64,000 bases of DNA from Atopsyche davidsoni (Eukaryota > Arthropoda > Insecta > Trichoptera > Hydrobiosidae). The notes under the pieces are model-generated. The model was not told where the DNA came from, searched no databases, and saw nothing but the letters and a program-made list of their open reading frames with translations. Below are positions 1-13,694 of the stretch, piece after piece. Every line of letters starts with the position of its first letter. The stretch's first letter is position 1. The DNA lies in contig JAILWY010000008.1 in the NCBI GenBank assembly GCA_022113835.1, forward strand, positions 736,001 through 800,000. Direction: 5' to 3'. A program made the translations under genes and the position numbers.

Positions 1-1286
1 TACGAAATTTGTGGGAGTTTCTCCGACAAATTGTCCCACAATCCAGGTCACCGTTGTCATCGCACGAAAACTCTTCGTTTGCTTATGAATCAATGGAATA
101 AAAGTACCCTACTCTGCCTTACTAATTTAACCAATTGCTTTCTCTATCTCGGATTTTTTGTGATTTTTCGCTTAGAGAGGAGTAATATCTAAATAGATCC
201 ATAGCGGTTTTGTTAATTAAGCATAAAATATACACAACGAAACATAAATACCAAAAAAATACTTGAAAATTGAAAAATTATAACTGTATATTGTGCGATC
301 ATTTGAAATTGGTCCATGATTAGTTATTTTACCACTTATTTATCATTACTTGTTTATCACTTTGTTCAAAACTTTTAAGGTATCTAATTTGAGTATTCGA
401 TATTTTTCACAGAGTACTTGGTGGAACCCCATTTAAATATAATACTTAAGTGATTTTTCCACATATTTGTAATCTGTTCATTTTTGTATCATTTTTACGA
501 TGAAAACTAAATCTATTTTTTTAATAAATAGATCAATTCAGTACCCTGCAATTAAACTAATATGCCACAGGACGGTAGGTGCCAACCGGGGATTCAAACT
601 ACAGATACCCAGTTTACATAACTCAACATAAAATGAACTGAAAACACGGCACGAAATCGATCCACGAATTCAGCTCAGCCGTTTCAGCACAGTTAAAACA
701 AAATAATAACGGGCGCACCATCCCCCGAGCACGCGGGAGAAGGGATGTAGATTTTCCAGCTTTTAGGGGTTTAATTTGCATTTTTTACATAACATGAAAA
801 TAGCCTATACTGGTTCGAGGTATGCTAGAATTTATACGACAATAAAAAAATATTTAAGCTGTTTTTGGAGAACAGTTCATTTAGGAATTAAAAAATTCTC
901 AGCCCCATGTGGTTTACTTTGTCGCGAAGGCCGCGTACACATGATACGAAGTCGGATTTTTTTTTGTCTGCAACGAAGAATGTTTTCTCGAAGGGTTACA
1001 ATGCTTGCAAGTTTGATAAAATAAAATCCTGAAAGGGTTTTAATATACAGCACACAAAATATAAACTGAAAATCATCATCACAATAAACAATCATTGAAT
1101 TTCGAAAAACTGGTCAAATGCACGTAAACAAGAGGGCATTTCTCGTGCAAGTTGGACGCACAGTATCGATCTCGGCACCAGCGTGGCATGACTGCTCTGC
1201 GAGCTCAATATTCATTGTATTCAAACAAAAACAACACACGTGAAGAAGATCTTGCTTATGCATGCTGGTTTTATGATGATTAATTG

Positions 1287-1309
1287 TATATATATATATA
1301 TATATATAT
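1287..1309. repeat. TA dinucleotide microsatellite
   Basis: An uninterrupted run of alternating T and A of about 23 bases, in otherwise unremarkable AT-rich sequence. Confidence 0.9.
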
Positions 1310-1619
1310 GTTTTTATACTATTATTACAATCACCATTCGTTCGTGGTATCGATTTCGTACTTTGAAATAAAAAGTCAAGAATATCTTTAGTCACAGATT
1401 TTTATCTGCCAAAAACTAATTACAACTCTCGCTCAGTTATAATCCCACAGTAGTTTAAATGGATTGAGCGCCAAGTCGCAATAGACGTGGGAATCGATCA
1501 CTTAAATACTGTATAAACAAACTTGTATGGGTGAAAAATGCGAATTGCATCAAATATTTATTTAGCAACCAACAATGCATCGTTACTGCACTTGCATATA
1601 ACGAGTCAAACGGTCGATC

Positions 1620-1680
1620 AGCGCCGGGGCGTGGTAGCCGTGGAGCTGTGGATTCGAATCCATTCACGTGTGAATCGATC
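1620..1680 (+). repeat. tRNA-like / SINE fragment
   Basis: A GC-richer patch carries a sequence resembling the tRNA B-box (gattcgaatc at 1651-1660), inside a short hairpin typical of a T-arm. The upstream half does not fold into a full tRNA, so this is best read as a decayed tRNA-derived SINE or tRNA pseudogene fragment. Confidence 0.35.
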
Positions 1681-2774
1681 GGATATATTAAAAATATAAA
1701 ATATATATACAAACATTTATCGCTATGCATCTACAACTCTATGTGATTAAGGAACGATTATCCCCTTTCTACGGCCACACGTGAGATTTCTTCGTGCGAG
1801 TTATTCCGCAAATAGCTTTAAACTTTTTCGCTTCCAAGGTGAAACAAGTTGCAACCTTGAAAAAATAGCCCCCAAGTATTTTCTCGATTACAGCTTTTGT
1901 AGTGTCTTAATCACTAGGACGCAATCTGTGAAATAATACGAACGTACACTTGACCCTGGCTGTATTATTCAATAATACACGAGAAGTCAGAGGGAGTAAT
2001 AAAATAAAAGTAAAAATTCCAAAGAGCTACAAGACTTGGCGGAGTATTGGACCGCTTGGTCGCGTGTGCGGTCGTAATTATAATTGAAAAATATACACGT
2101 AACTGAAAAAGCGTGGAGTTATTAATAACAATTTTTTTTTCAGCAGTATAGCTTCGGATCACACCCTGCTGAAAAATATTCTGTCTGGTCGTGCGTTTAC
2201 GTAATTTTTTTTTTTCACATCCGAACGTATCACTTAACCCACTTACATATAAAATACGTACGAAGAATCTGTAAGGAAAAAATATATGCCCTATAATCTT
2301 TATTAAATGGAATAAAGAATCGGCTATATAAAATAAGCTTCTTATGTGGCTTAGCCGCGTCAGTTTATTTTGATTTGTTGAGCGTGACTTTCAGGAATAT
2401 TAACTGATGATGACTTACATTCACCGCCAAGCTTTGAGAGGAAGGGTGCATATCCTAAAAAGATTGCTTAGAATATATGACAGGGCAATTGATGAAAAGA
2501 CATTTACACTACCGCGTGATGTCAATTTACTGCTAGGATATCACTGAACACTAATTGGATCTCAACGAAATTCCAAGATATCTACGACCAGACTACTCTC
2601 TAAGAGAAAATGGATGTGAGCAAGCATACAGAGGCAATGTAGGTTGTCTCCGACTCGACACCCCTTTTTTTGTATGCAAGGAAATCACAGAATGTTATTT
2701 TCTTCAAAGGGTTGTGTTTCCTTTTGAATCTGTAGATAATTATTATTTGTATAACAATTGAAAAATCTTATCGC

Positions 2775-2844
2775 TTCACCGAGTTTCAAACTCGAAACCT
2801 ATGGTCAATAACCACGCGAGCTAACCACAGGGCCACGAAGCAGT
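2775..2844 (-). repeat. tRNA-like SINE head fragment
   Basis: Read on the minus strand, an A-box-like stretch (cctgtggttagctcgcg) is followed about 30 bases later by a B-box-like stretch (ggtttcgagtttgaa). That is the order and spacing of a tRNA-derived SINE promoter. No full cloverleaf is evident and no second copy was found by eye in this window. Confidence 0.4.
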
Positions 2845-5501
2845 TTCTAAAGAAACCCATATTTAAAATATAACACAGTAAAAACATGAATAGAAATATT
2901 TATAATTAACGTAAAAAAAATTATTATTTTTATTGATGGCTGTCATTATTTTTTTACTTTGAGTAATTTTCACAAACGACGCAATAAAAAAAAAACTATT
3001 TCATTAATCAATTTTCTATGTTGAAAAAAATGATGAATACAAACCAACCAACCTTGACTGTATAAAGTTTTAAGGGTTTTTATAAAGTAATTTGACAGCT
3101 GCCATTTAGTAAGAAGTTTCTTGTGTACACAAAGTCCACGTACGCTATTTTTGAAAACACGCGTTATATTAGGTGTATCACGGTGTATACACGGTGCATA
3201 CAGAATAATTTTATCATATTTTCCAATTTTTAAACATAAAATTTTAAATATTTAAAAAATAAAAAAAACCTTTACTATGCAAAAATGGTATTAAAAGGAA
3301 TTCAAAATAAATTAACCTACTATTTTATAAAAATATTTCTGAAAAAAAAAAGCATTGAAATGGCTCCAATTAGTGGTACGAAAATGAATGAAAACGATTT
3401 TGCTAGTAAAAAATAATTTAATGAATCTGTGTGGTGTATTTAACAGCAGGATAATCAACGATCAATTTAATCACTCTTGCAGAACTTGCCCATTGATAGT
3501 GTACAAGATAACATATAGTGGATAGAAGCAATTTGCCTAATAGATGACTATTTAATTCTATAAATATATACAACACCATAAAAGGTATTACTTTACCAAA
3601 GGGGTGCTGCATGATGGCTTCCATTAAGGGCCATGCAAATAATAGGTTCGATCACTTTCATACGTCAGAGGCGCACCCTGCCAATATTTCTGACGAGTTT
3701 TGGTAGTAAAATTGATTCGAAGCCTTATTTATTACCTGCTTCCTTTACTTAAACTAGCGCTGGGCACTCTAAATACCTGCCGATAACTTGGTTTCAACTT
3801 ATTTTCTTATTAATTTTTAGTTATCTTTTAAAAACTTATTTTCTTCAGTTAGCAAAAAAAACGCCTCAGAATTAGTTTTATGCTCCTGTTTTTCTAACAT
3901 CATACAAGACTGCACAGGGTGATTCCAAACATGTTAAATTTCCTTTTATCTAAATATACTAATATCAAGTAATACAAACATGGTGTCTGTGCTTCGCACT
4001 GGCATGCTCCGATATGTCAACACCGCGGGGCAATTCTCGACTATATTCAAGGTAGGGTAACCACGAATTTTTATAATGAATAATAAAAAAAATACTTATA
4101 AAAAATTGAACGCTTTGTAGTAGTGAGATTTTGGTAAGATAGAACTAAAAAAAAGTCAATAAAATAAAAATTCACTCAAAAAATAAATTCCTTTATACAT
4201 TGAGAATATGATTCCACCGCTTATTGCACAATGCCCTTGGGGATGTTCCCTGCGGCTTCCCGAAGACGCGGCCTTGTCCGCACGTCATGTAGACATCAAT
4301 CATCGAATAAAAATGAACAGACAGCTGATGAGTTACGCAAAGAGGGCATTATCGAACAAAATAGTACTATTAGCATTCACATACGATGTATAGAAGAAAA
4401 TTTTTAATAAAAATGCTTTAAAACTTTGCAAAACTTTTAGAAAAAACAAAATAAAAAAAGCACCAAATATTGTCAGTCTGCATTATAAGTTGTACTTTGT
4501 TTGGAATGCAGAGACAACCTTGCCGTTTTAAGGTAAACGTTACAAATAGCTTAAGTTGTATTGTATATTTTAACTGAAAAAAAAAAATTGTCTTATCTTC
4601 ATACTTAAACGAATAAAATATATACTGTCCAAAATGTTTAATAAACCCTAATACTGTGTTATTTCAGAAAACGTATGTAAAATTTTAAGTATAAAGTATA
4701 TTTAAAAAATTTCAGCTAGTCAAAAAAAAATTATATATTTTTTTACAAAAACGACAAATTGACAGTGATACTACAACTTTTAAAACACTCTACATTAATT
4801 GTAGAAATGTTATTTTGTTTCACATCTCTGAATAACTGTCAATAAAATGAAAAGTTTAAAAATCTGTTAAGCTCGCATTGTCTTGACGAAAAATCATTTA
4901 AATATATCCACACCGAATACTTTTGGTTTTATTTATATTTGTGATAAATAACTATGCACAAACTAAATACCTCTACAGTTAACATTTTTTTTTAAATTTA
5001 TTTTATTTGGTTTTATGTATATTCAAAATAACTGGTAAATGATTCACCGAAAACACTATATAAGTGCTCGCAATGACGCGCCACGCTGTTGGGTTTGTTT
5101 TGAAAGTCCGCAGAAAATCAATTTCCCTGCATTATTTCTTCCAATTATTCATTGAAAAGACTGGTTCTTGATTCTTAACCCAGCCGGCGTAATAATCCAC
5201 CCGGCGGGGCTTCAAATCAACTTTTCCGGCGATAAAATCACTTCAGTAATTGTTTTTTTTTACAGTGGAAGGCGCAGTACGGCGATTGTTGACCTCGCGA
5301 GTCGAATTCGGCATAGTGGGACGTTGAAAAAATACACGTCATTCGTTAGTGCACGAAGAAAAGATTAAAAAAAATATTTGTTGTTGTTCTCAGAAGCGGG
5401 ATTCTCACTTTCTACTGAATGCCACTCCACGTCATGACTTTGAAACACGTCGTATAGAATTTTTAAAATCTGAAATTCGCGAGCACATCTGAGTTTAGGC
5501 A

Positions 5502-5535
5502 TATAAAAGGACGGGCCACACTCTTACAAGCGTGC
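5502..5535 (+). promoter_or_regulatory. Possible TATA-type core promoter
   Basis: A consensus-like TATA box (tataaaag at 5502-5509) is followed within about 30 bases by a GC-richer stretch that could hold a start site. No recognisable exon lies downstream, so this may be chance or part of an unrecognised repeat. Confidence 0.15.
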
Positions 5536-8500
5536 ACCTGGAAAGAAAAAAAAAAAAAACCAAGTTAAGCTAATTTATGGCTGGCGTAAAAAAGTGTCCC
5601 AGTTTTTTCAGTGTTTAAAATCCGTTGATCCAAAAAGAAGGCTTTTTTTTCTCTCAAGAACAAGGAAATAACCGTACCGTGTATTTGTGGTTAAATTTTT
5701 CATTCCATGGCAACATTTTACAGCGGGGATTAGGCGTTTCCGTGCGCCAAAATGAGTAAGAGAAAATGTATTCATCAATATGCATGAAGGGATTTTCTAA
5801 TTGGACAAATGTGAAAAAAAAAATCATAAATATAATGAGTCGTCGATGAAGAAACTTATAGGGCTTTTATTTCGAGCATAAGAATAAATAACAATAATGT
5901 ATTCAAATTTGATACCGAAAGTGCTCATCAAATGAAAATAACGACACCGACAGACTGCCGCCAAAAGGTGATGTTCAAGCGATGTACAAGCGCTTGAGAT
6001 CCCCAAATTAAAAATTGAATATAAACAAAGTTGGATGAAGCTTATCTGATCCGTTTCACAACTTGGATAATTGACTCGCTGGCGTAGTGAATGTATTTAT
6101 TGGTCAGTAATCTAATCTTACCTAACCAAAGCTATTTTCCGAATCGTTGTTTTTCTTACAAAAATACAATCGAATTAGCTTAAAACGTGTTTTAATATCC
6201 TTTTCAACTGACATTCGCATAATTAATAGCTTTTCGATATCTTATGCTGACAATAATAAATAAAGAACTAACCTAGCCCGACAGCTTTCTGGTGCGGTGA
6301 CAATCGCACTCAACAACCAATTTATATGAAAATCTAGTAGAGCAAAAGAAAACGATAATTCGTTAAAACCCTTATATTTAAGAGGTTCGCAGTAATTTAT
6401 AAGTCAGATAATATAACTCATTTAAACATTATTAAATCAACCGTCAATATGAGCTAACGTTTTTGTTTGGAAAATTTAAAAAAAAAGACGAATACAATGT
6501 GATCGTGAGTTGTTATTAATTTAGTTCGACATGCTTGAGTGGAATATAATTGCAGTTTATTCACGAGGCGAGGCGGTGCCAAGCCGGGCGCGACGATATC
6601 CATCTATCCTGGAAGGATCCCAGAGACCACTCCGACCATAAAGAATAACCTTAATTAACAGCTGCACACTCGAGTGTTCTTGAGCTAAAAATAATAATGG
6701 CGTTGTGTTTTTCCTAAGCCTGGAAAATGTCATTTTAGATGTTCGACTTTGTGAGGTCATCGCCAAAGATGGACACAGAATTTACATAAGAAGTGTGCAG
6801 TCTATTCTAGACGATGTAGACTTATACGTTCTATCTGGCCGTTTCGGGAGACCCCATATACTTATATGCTTTGCTGTTTTATTAAATAGCTTGCCTGATT
6901 AGCTTTCGCCTTTGGCCTAGTGCAAAATTACCCACAAAATAAATCCGTAATCTTTGAGCCATTGGCTATACAATAGAATAATTCTATATCGTCTGATACA
7001 GGAGGGCAGATAAGTATCTGTCATCTCCTAAAATGACCGGCTGGCGCATAAGTAACATCGTCAACATCAAAATTCAATCGTAAACAGTGCAGAAAGAAGA
7101 CAATCAGTATAAAATGATATCAATGATGAAGTATGTAAGTCAATTAGAGTCTAGCATAAACTGCATCAAAAAATTGACGTCTGAGTGCATAATAAAGCAT
7201 ATTAACTGTATAATGCGTGGCGTATGGAGAAACGCTCAATTTCGACCAGACATTACTTTCTATCTCGTTTCATAGACTGTAGGAGTCTTAGCTTATGACT
7301 CGTTCACACTCTCGTTCGAGAGCTCGGGCGAGCGTTGGCGAGACTCTCGACTCGCCCTGTAATACGCAGTATTCCAAACCAGGTCGGCGTAAACCATATT
7401 TCAATGAAAATACTGTGGTTTCACATAGTAGAATGTGTGAAGATTAAATATATGGCACATCCAAGCTCTCACGCGGATTTCCCGAGACATCAGAGAGCTC
7501 GGGCGAACGTAAATCCATGTTTTCATTGTGTCACAATCTTATCAAACCCTGTTTATAATTATAATAATTTAATACAGGTACACGTATATTATATTCAATA
7601 ATCTTGGGTGTCTAATTAATTATGCGTTATTTGACATCTGAATTCATTTTTTTTCAGTGTGCTGAAAAATGTTGAATTCCTCTGAATTTGCTCTCCCGCT
7701 TCCGGCCTGGCCCGCGAGAGCCTGACAAGTTCAGCGGCGCTGAATATTTGAAGAGCTCGTGCTCGGCCGGGGATGATGAAGTCATAGCGCCGCCGTGAAA
7801 GCCTCGCAAAATGCCATTAAATATTTAGGAGGCGGCGACTTCGACACGGAGAATGGACATCGAGAACAGAATTTACAACGGCACTAGTTGTGTATAAATA
7901 ACTTAAGATCGTGAAACGCTCTGAACACTGCGCGTAACACGCCGAGGATAAATTAGTAATATATTTACAAAACCGACCACGATAGACAGGTTTATTTTGA
8001 AATATTCCATATGATCATACAACCATATTTAGAGATTGGCTAATAATTTTTAAGGAACCGTTAAAAGGCGAGTGACAAGACCAGTCAACCCTTGAAGCCT
8101 TTTTAAGACACTCATTTTTTTCATTCTTCGAAGGTAGTCAACTTCTTTATCCCGTTCGTGAGTTTTCGGCCACCTGCCAAAAACCTGCCGACGATTAACC
8201 CTGATGTCCACTTAAATCAGGCTGCTAAATGAATATGAATTATGACGCCCCACCTCCACTTCTATCTGCCCATCCCTGAAACACGAGCCGGGGTTGGAAC
8301 ACTCCCTCTGTACACTGCAGTACATTAGAGCAAATTAAAGGCGGGGTTGGCTCAAATGGCCGGTGAATGTTTGCCACCATAGTTCACCATATAAAATGTT
8401 ATAAAAAATACAATAAAGCTATAAATGGACGTCTAGTTCGCGAATTTTTTTTGTTGTTTTTTCGGCATATTTATTACATGCGACACCATAACGGCCTCTT

Positions 8501-9820
8501 AGCGACAGAACAACGTAAACGACAAATATACACGGTGTCACAAATCTAGCGGAATCACCCGGAATGGGAAGAATAGGTGTCATTATGGGAACAGAATAAA
8601 ACATCTATTTTTGACAATAAAAAATAGTTTTCTAGTTAGATTAAACTCAATAGATTAATTGGAAGTATAATTTTTATGCCTTACTTATTAAAGGTATGCG
8701 AGGGGAAAATTTAGATATATTGAAAAAATTTTCAAGGAAATCGATAGACGTATTTTTTTGTAGTACTTTATTGAGAGCTCTTTCGCCTTATGCAGGCATT
8801 TTGAATTCTCACTATTTCAGTTATAAATTTCGGCAGTCTCTTAAAAACATTTGATTTGATTTAAATTTATATTTGTAGTGTAAAATAAATACCCTCACTG
8901 ATCTGAAATCTTTTAAAATAATGAATGACACGGCTTTTGAGACATATCATTTTAAATTATTTAATCGTAGATAGGTCAGTCGTACATATTAATTTCATTT
9001 TTTTTTTAAACTTCACCTTTTACCACTTTGCGGGTAAAATAGCGTTAATTTTGTATGGGAAAATGGCGTGGGAGTCGCACAGCCTTGCCTCACCAACAGA
9101 ATCGTGGATCACAGGAGCGCAATTAGTGAGTGTTCTGCGCGGCTTGTGTGTATCGCGGTGATGTTGATGATGATGATGAGCCCGACTGCAGACGACCCCC
9201 GAGATAAGGGCGCCTCCTCGAACGTAGACACGAAGAGCTAATGCCGTCTGAACATGAACACGTACTCTACACAGGTGACTCACGTAAGGTTGCAGACGTT
9301 TTATCTGCGTGCAAACGACATTCAAAAATCAGTGGCGTACTGAGACTCAAAAATTAGCGCATTATTAGTTGAATGCAAAATAACCGTAAAAAATAAGTCA
9401 CATAAACTGTGTTGAAAGTGATTCATCATCCCCAAAGGAAAATGTGTGAGTCCGAATCCTGAAAAATTTATTGAGAATTTTAGTCGTCTTATCATTGGTC
9501 AACCATTTATTTAAATATTTCCAGCTAAATCCTGGTACATAATTAATATCGTAAAATACCAACTAGCCTACATAAATTACCAACCTGAATTCCCGACATA
9601 AATTCTAAAAACATTTTTTAACCTTTAATACATATTTTACCTGTAAAAAATATGCTTAGCCTAAAGGCTAAGGCTATTAAGGTAATTTTTAGTCAAGTAG
9701 GCTAAGAACTTTTCTTTCAACTATGGAATATTATGCATTAAATCATTCTGCCATTGATACATATATTATGTAATAATTGCCATTCTTTCAAATCTCTCTG
9801 TGATTGTTAAGTTATTATAG

Positions 9821-10081
9821 CAGAAGCAGCTAAAGAAGTTGCTAGATTTGTGATAATAAAACGAAACTATTCTGAACAAACAAAAAATGGTTTATTATTA
9901 CATAACCAAATGGATGTGATTATTGGCATCACTGTATGTAAGGTTTATAATATTTCAGGAGTTATCCTGTGTAAATTGTCAGTGGGATGACACGAATCAC
10001 CTGTATAGGAACTGTCCTAGTAAAGAGCTAATGATGCATGTAGGTGATGGAGGTTGGGTGGTGGAGACTGGTACAATATAA
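9821..10081 (+). pseudogene. Coding-like fragment, unrecognised
   Basis: After an acceptor-like tattatag the frame is open for about 40 codons from 9821. A second frame, 9959-10081, is open to a TAA and contains Cys-x2-Cys, a later Cys, and a Gly-Gly-Trp stretch. The two blocks are separated by only about 17 bases bounded by a GT and an AG, far too short for a real intron. They could be a frameshifted relic of a coding sequence or chance. I do not recognise a family. Confidence 0.15.
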
Positions 10082-10643
10082 ATGTAGTTGAAATGGCACA
10101 ACTGATTCTCATAATGGCATCGGGTAAACAGCTTGGATAATGTCAACAGGGTCTAAAATAAATATTTAATGTAACATACAGCAGCGGAGTATACACTGGA
10201 AACCTTTACATTATATTTTGTTTACAAAAAAAAATAATCCTGATATAATTAAATAAAAAAATATATTAAATATTATAGAGTGCTATTTTATCACAGTATA
10301 TAAATAATATACATTATTATATAAATAACGTCACATTTTATGAATAAGCTATTCTTGACATTACATACATTTTTATATAAATTAGTCATAAAGAAAAACT
10401 ATGTATAATATAAACAAAAAATCTCATGAAGTTTCATATTAATAGGTGCAAGAAGGTTGTGGCAATTAAGAAGGAAATTATTTTGGGTTGAAAGGTCACA
10501 TTTGATTGCCTTTAATCATAATTTCTATGATACAGTAAAATACTTATCAGCTACTAAAATTGGCGTAAATGAACGTACAATAAATTCCATGCAGTTATTT
10601 CCTAAAATCTGAACTTATTGAGGATAAATTCTTTATTTCTTGA

Positions 10644-10808
10644 AAGCTTAAACAGTCATACTTGCGGCGTTCTATCAGATCAGGTTGCATAGAATACAAA
10701 AAAAAAGAAACAGAAATTACCATCGTGCAAAAGAAAATTTTTCAAACAAGCCACAAGGATCTCGAGCCAGAAACTCAGTCAGATCTTGTTTTCAACTTAC
10801 TGCACTGA
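10644..10808 (+). other. Possible terminal exon or coding relic, unrecognised
   Basis: An open frame of 54 codons ends at TGA (10806-10808). An acceptor-like aaacag lies near its start (10650-10655). The predicted peptide is basic at first and ends in an acidic and then hydrophobic tail (EPETQSDLVFNLLH), which looks more protein-like than the surrounding frames. There is no in-frame Met near the start, so it would have to be a downstream exon. No upstream exon was identified. Confidence 0.15.
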
Positions 10809-11591
10809 TCCTTTATTTTCACAATGAATCTGATTTCAATCAGACTTTTTTGACACCGCTCTCAGTAGACTCTAAATACAATTTGTGTAAATAAATGATT
10901 ACTATTACACGATACCCCAACAGGCTCACCGTGTTACAAAATATTTTTAATAAAAAATACACCCATTGAACAACAAAAAAAAAATACTCCAAAAAATCCA
11001 AGATATGAGAGGGATTTTAACCATACACCCTGACACCCCAATTCTTTAGACTCCCGTGGTCCTGTAACTTAGTGAGAATTTGAACTATTAAATATGTGTG
11101 TGAAACCGATTTAATGGCAGTTAGATATTTCAAAACATTCATTCATTTATTTTTTAATATCTCATAAGAAAATATTTATAATTTTTAAAGTCAAAGGTGG
11201 TTTTGAACCCTATCCATGTCCCGTAAATTACCTAGCGGACTTTTTGTTTTATCTCAAGTTATCTCGTTTACCTAAAGTAATCTGTCTCTAAAAATCATTT
11301 GCTTCTGTAATTTAAATAAATAAATACTGTAAAATAAATATGTCTACAATAGTAAGAAAATATTTCCAAGTAACTGAATTTCTGTGATTTTAAAATTACA
11401 TGAAAACAAAGCCAGACCGGTTTACTTTGTAATACTCCATAGTTAAACAGTAAATATGTATAGGGAAATGTTTAGATTACAATAATTTGTGTGCTCTTTT
11501 ACCAATTAAGGGGTTCATTACACAGTACGATGTCTTAATTTAAAATCAAAATCTTGAAAATAAAATACCTCAATTGAAAATTAATACTTAC

Positions 11592-12806
11592 ATGTTCTTG
11601 CTGGGCGAGTCCTTGGAGGGTCAGACGCTGGGTTCCAAGGTCAGAGGAAGTTCTCAGGTTGTGTTCAGATCTGCTTTTGGAAGGCCGCAAGGAAACCTTC
11701 TTCAGAGATTCACGAGGATCACTTTCATTATTGCATATAGAACTTTTAACATTTCCCTGCAATTTTTCACAATATTAAAAAAAATATTTAAGTGCCCAAC
11801 TTTAACAACAACAAAAAAACTGGACTAATAAATGCAAGTTATTTTAAAAATTTGACTAAACTTTATTCTAGATTGTTATTTTATAGTAAAGTAAAAACAT
11901 TGTTTATAAAAAAAGGTCTCTTTACTTTTCATGTCAGAATGTTATCAGTAAAATGTAAATACATTTTTGAGATAATTACATTATCTTTCCCGGGGAAATG
12001 AAATTAATTGCATGATTCCCACAAACAATTCAATGCAAAATTAAAAATACACCATGCAAAGTCATCAAAATTAAGCAGAGATCTTCTCATATTCTATTTA
12101 GCCTTTTTAAAAGTTTTTCTAATACAGTTATAAACTCTTCCACAACAAAGAAAAAGTTTTTGTTCAGTTTATGAAAATAACTATTTTAAGTGACAAAATG
12201 TATTATTTTAATTTTGATATGTTTAAGTAAAGTTGGGCCACTGATTCCAAATGTTACTACACAAAAACAAAACCTCTTCGTGTGGTATCGGCAGCCAGAC
12301 AACGCAATAAGACACGACCGCCGCCCGGCAAGTCCGTTGCTAAACTAATCAAAATAACGCGAAGCAATTTCTCGTGTGGCTCGTCTAGCGTGAACATGAA
12401 TAGGAAGCGATCCGCCGACGTCCGAGGCTCGCACCTCGCAAACCAAAACTGTTTCACGAATCATAATTACACGCTCCAAGAGTCGAACACTACGTATAAA
12501 GAAAATTGTAGTGTTAAATCGATATGTTGTATACATACAGACCGTTCCAAGGTTGGCGAAATAATCAATATTTACGGCCACGTGCTTGCGTGTTTACAAT
12601 ATATTCCAACAAGTGGAAATAATCAATTTCAATTTCATAATATAAATTTAGTACAAAGTGACATTGTTATAATGAGCAATACTTGGAATATATAACCCTA
12701 CCGTCTGGGTTTGTGGTGTATTGTACAAGTCATATTTTTCCTTTTCTTTTTTCAATTCATACTTCTTCAGGTCGACGAATTTGCGTATTTCGTCCGGGGA
12801 GAGCAT
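11592..12806 (-). CDS. Unrecognised gene, first two coding exons
   Basis: Two exons on the minus strand join in phase 0. Exon 1 (12806-12702) starts at ATG in a favourable context (acaaaaatg), encodes 35 residues rich in Lys and Glu, and ends at donor gtaggg. Exon 2 (11756-11592) follows an acceptor (attgcag), encodes 55 residues rich in Ser, Arg and Lys, and ends at donor gtaagt. The N-terminal part (MLSPDEIRKFVDLKKYELKK) looks helical and charged, and the rest disordered. Further exons must lie at lower coordinates, but I could not find them, so the protein is incomplete. No domain is recognised. A cytoskeletal or scaffold-like protein is possible from composition only. The first exon lies about 890 bases from the 3' end of the JHEH gene on the same strand. 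Confidence 0.5.
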
Positions 12807-13694
12807 TTTTGTGTCAAAATAAACATAAATAACTTGTAAGTAAAGGCGACATGACAATTTCAAAAATTACAAACCAACCGTCACTGAAGAAAACAACGAA
12901 GCTAGCTGCGCTCGGGCCCGGACGGTGGCGGCTGAGTGTTGCATTTGCTGGCCAGCCGTCGAGATGTACTATTAAAATAATGTATCTGTAATAAAATATA
13001 CATGCATATTGAAAAATATATATATATCATTTGATTTTATTTATTCACTTATATTTTAATATTTAATTATCACAATTTTAAAAATCAAACATTTAAAAAA
13101 AATCTTGTCTATGGAATTATGTCTTATATAGTCTATACTACTGGTAATGTCAACTCATGATGCAGCTGTTTATTTACACTTATTTTTCCGTGCAAAATAG
13201 AAAGATAACAGGACACATGTATTGTAATATATAAGCTAATCTAATGAAGAACATTGTAAGTTTTTTTAGGTCATAATATTTCACAAAGAATTCGACTACT
13301 GAGAATAACAGAAATTGACATTTCTCTTTGCTAGTTTAGAGTTATTTTATTTTAAGTAGCAGAGTACAGCACTACTAAGATGATGCAGAAAGTACACATC
13401 CATCACATGCCATTGAGTAAAGCTAGCTTACCTGGATATATGATATAAATTCTGTAATCTTGAGCCATTATTGCGATAGTTTTATGAGTTCGAAAGAAGT
13501 GTGAAACACAAATGTTGATACAAGAACATTATAACAAATCGACACAATTTCGTCTAATATTCAGAGATAATAACAATTTAAATAGAGTTTTAAAATATTT
13601 TATTGTAAATAAAAAATCTATTAAACCACAGGTGATATAAATAGGTGGAAGAGAACAATACATTTCATATTTTGTGTAAACAAACATTAATAAA
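12807..13694. other. Intergenic gap between unrecognised gene and JHEH
   Basis: AT-rich sequence with a GC-richer patch at about 12900-12960 just upstream of the unrecognised minus-strand gene, a plausible promoter position. It also holds the 3' UTR and poly(A) signal of the JHEH gene near 13,600. No other feature is seen. Confidence 0.5.
13599..13604 (-). terminator. Poly(A) signal of JHEH gene
   Basis: AATAAA on the minus strand, about 90 bases after the stop codon of the minus-strand JHEH gene, in the expected position for its cleavage signal. Confidence 0.55.

Larger units (their letters stand above)
1..11591. other. Long non-coding stretch with scattered repeat fragments
   Basis: I see no convincing gene here. 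The stretch is AT-rich, with short tRNA-like fragments near 570-620, 1600-1680 and 2775-2844, a TA microsatellite at 1287-1309, and a GC-richer block at 7680-7865. A short phrase beginning gagctcgggcg occurs twice, near 7319 and 7496. There is a phrase shared with another intergenic repeat near 11,060, and weak coding-like fragments at 9821-10081 and 10644-10808, listed separately. Open frames of 60-100 codons occur on both strands but lack splice context or recognisable motifs. Confidence 0.6.

Noticed and set aside
5502..5535. Strong promoter call at a TATA box
   Set aside because: No exon or transcript structure can be placed downstream, and such a motif is expected by chance in AT-rich DNA. 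Listed only with low confidence.
9943..9958. A very short intron joining the two coding-like blocks at 9.8-10.1 kb
   Set aside because: At about 17 bases it is far below the size of any normal spliceosomal intron.
12282..12695. Plus-strand open frame of about 137 codons
   Set aside because: It begins with GTG, not ATG. The first ATG is well inside, the composition looks random, and it lies in the intron of the better-supported minus-strand gene.
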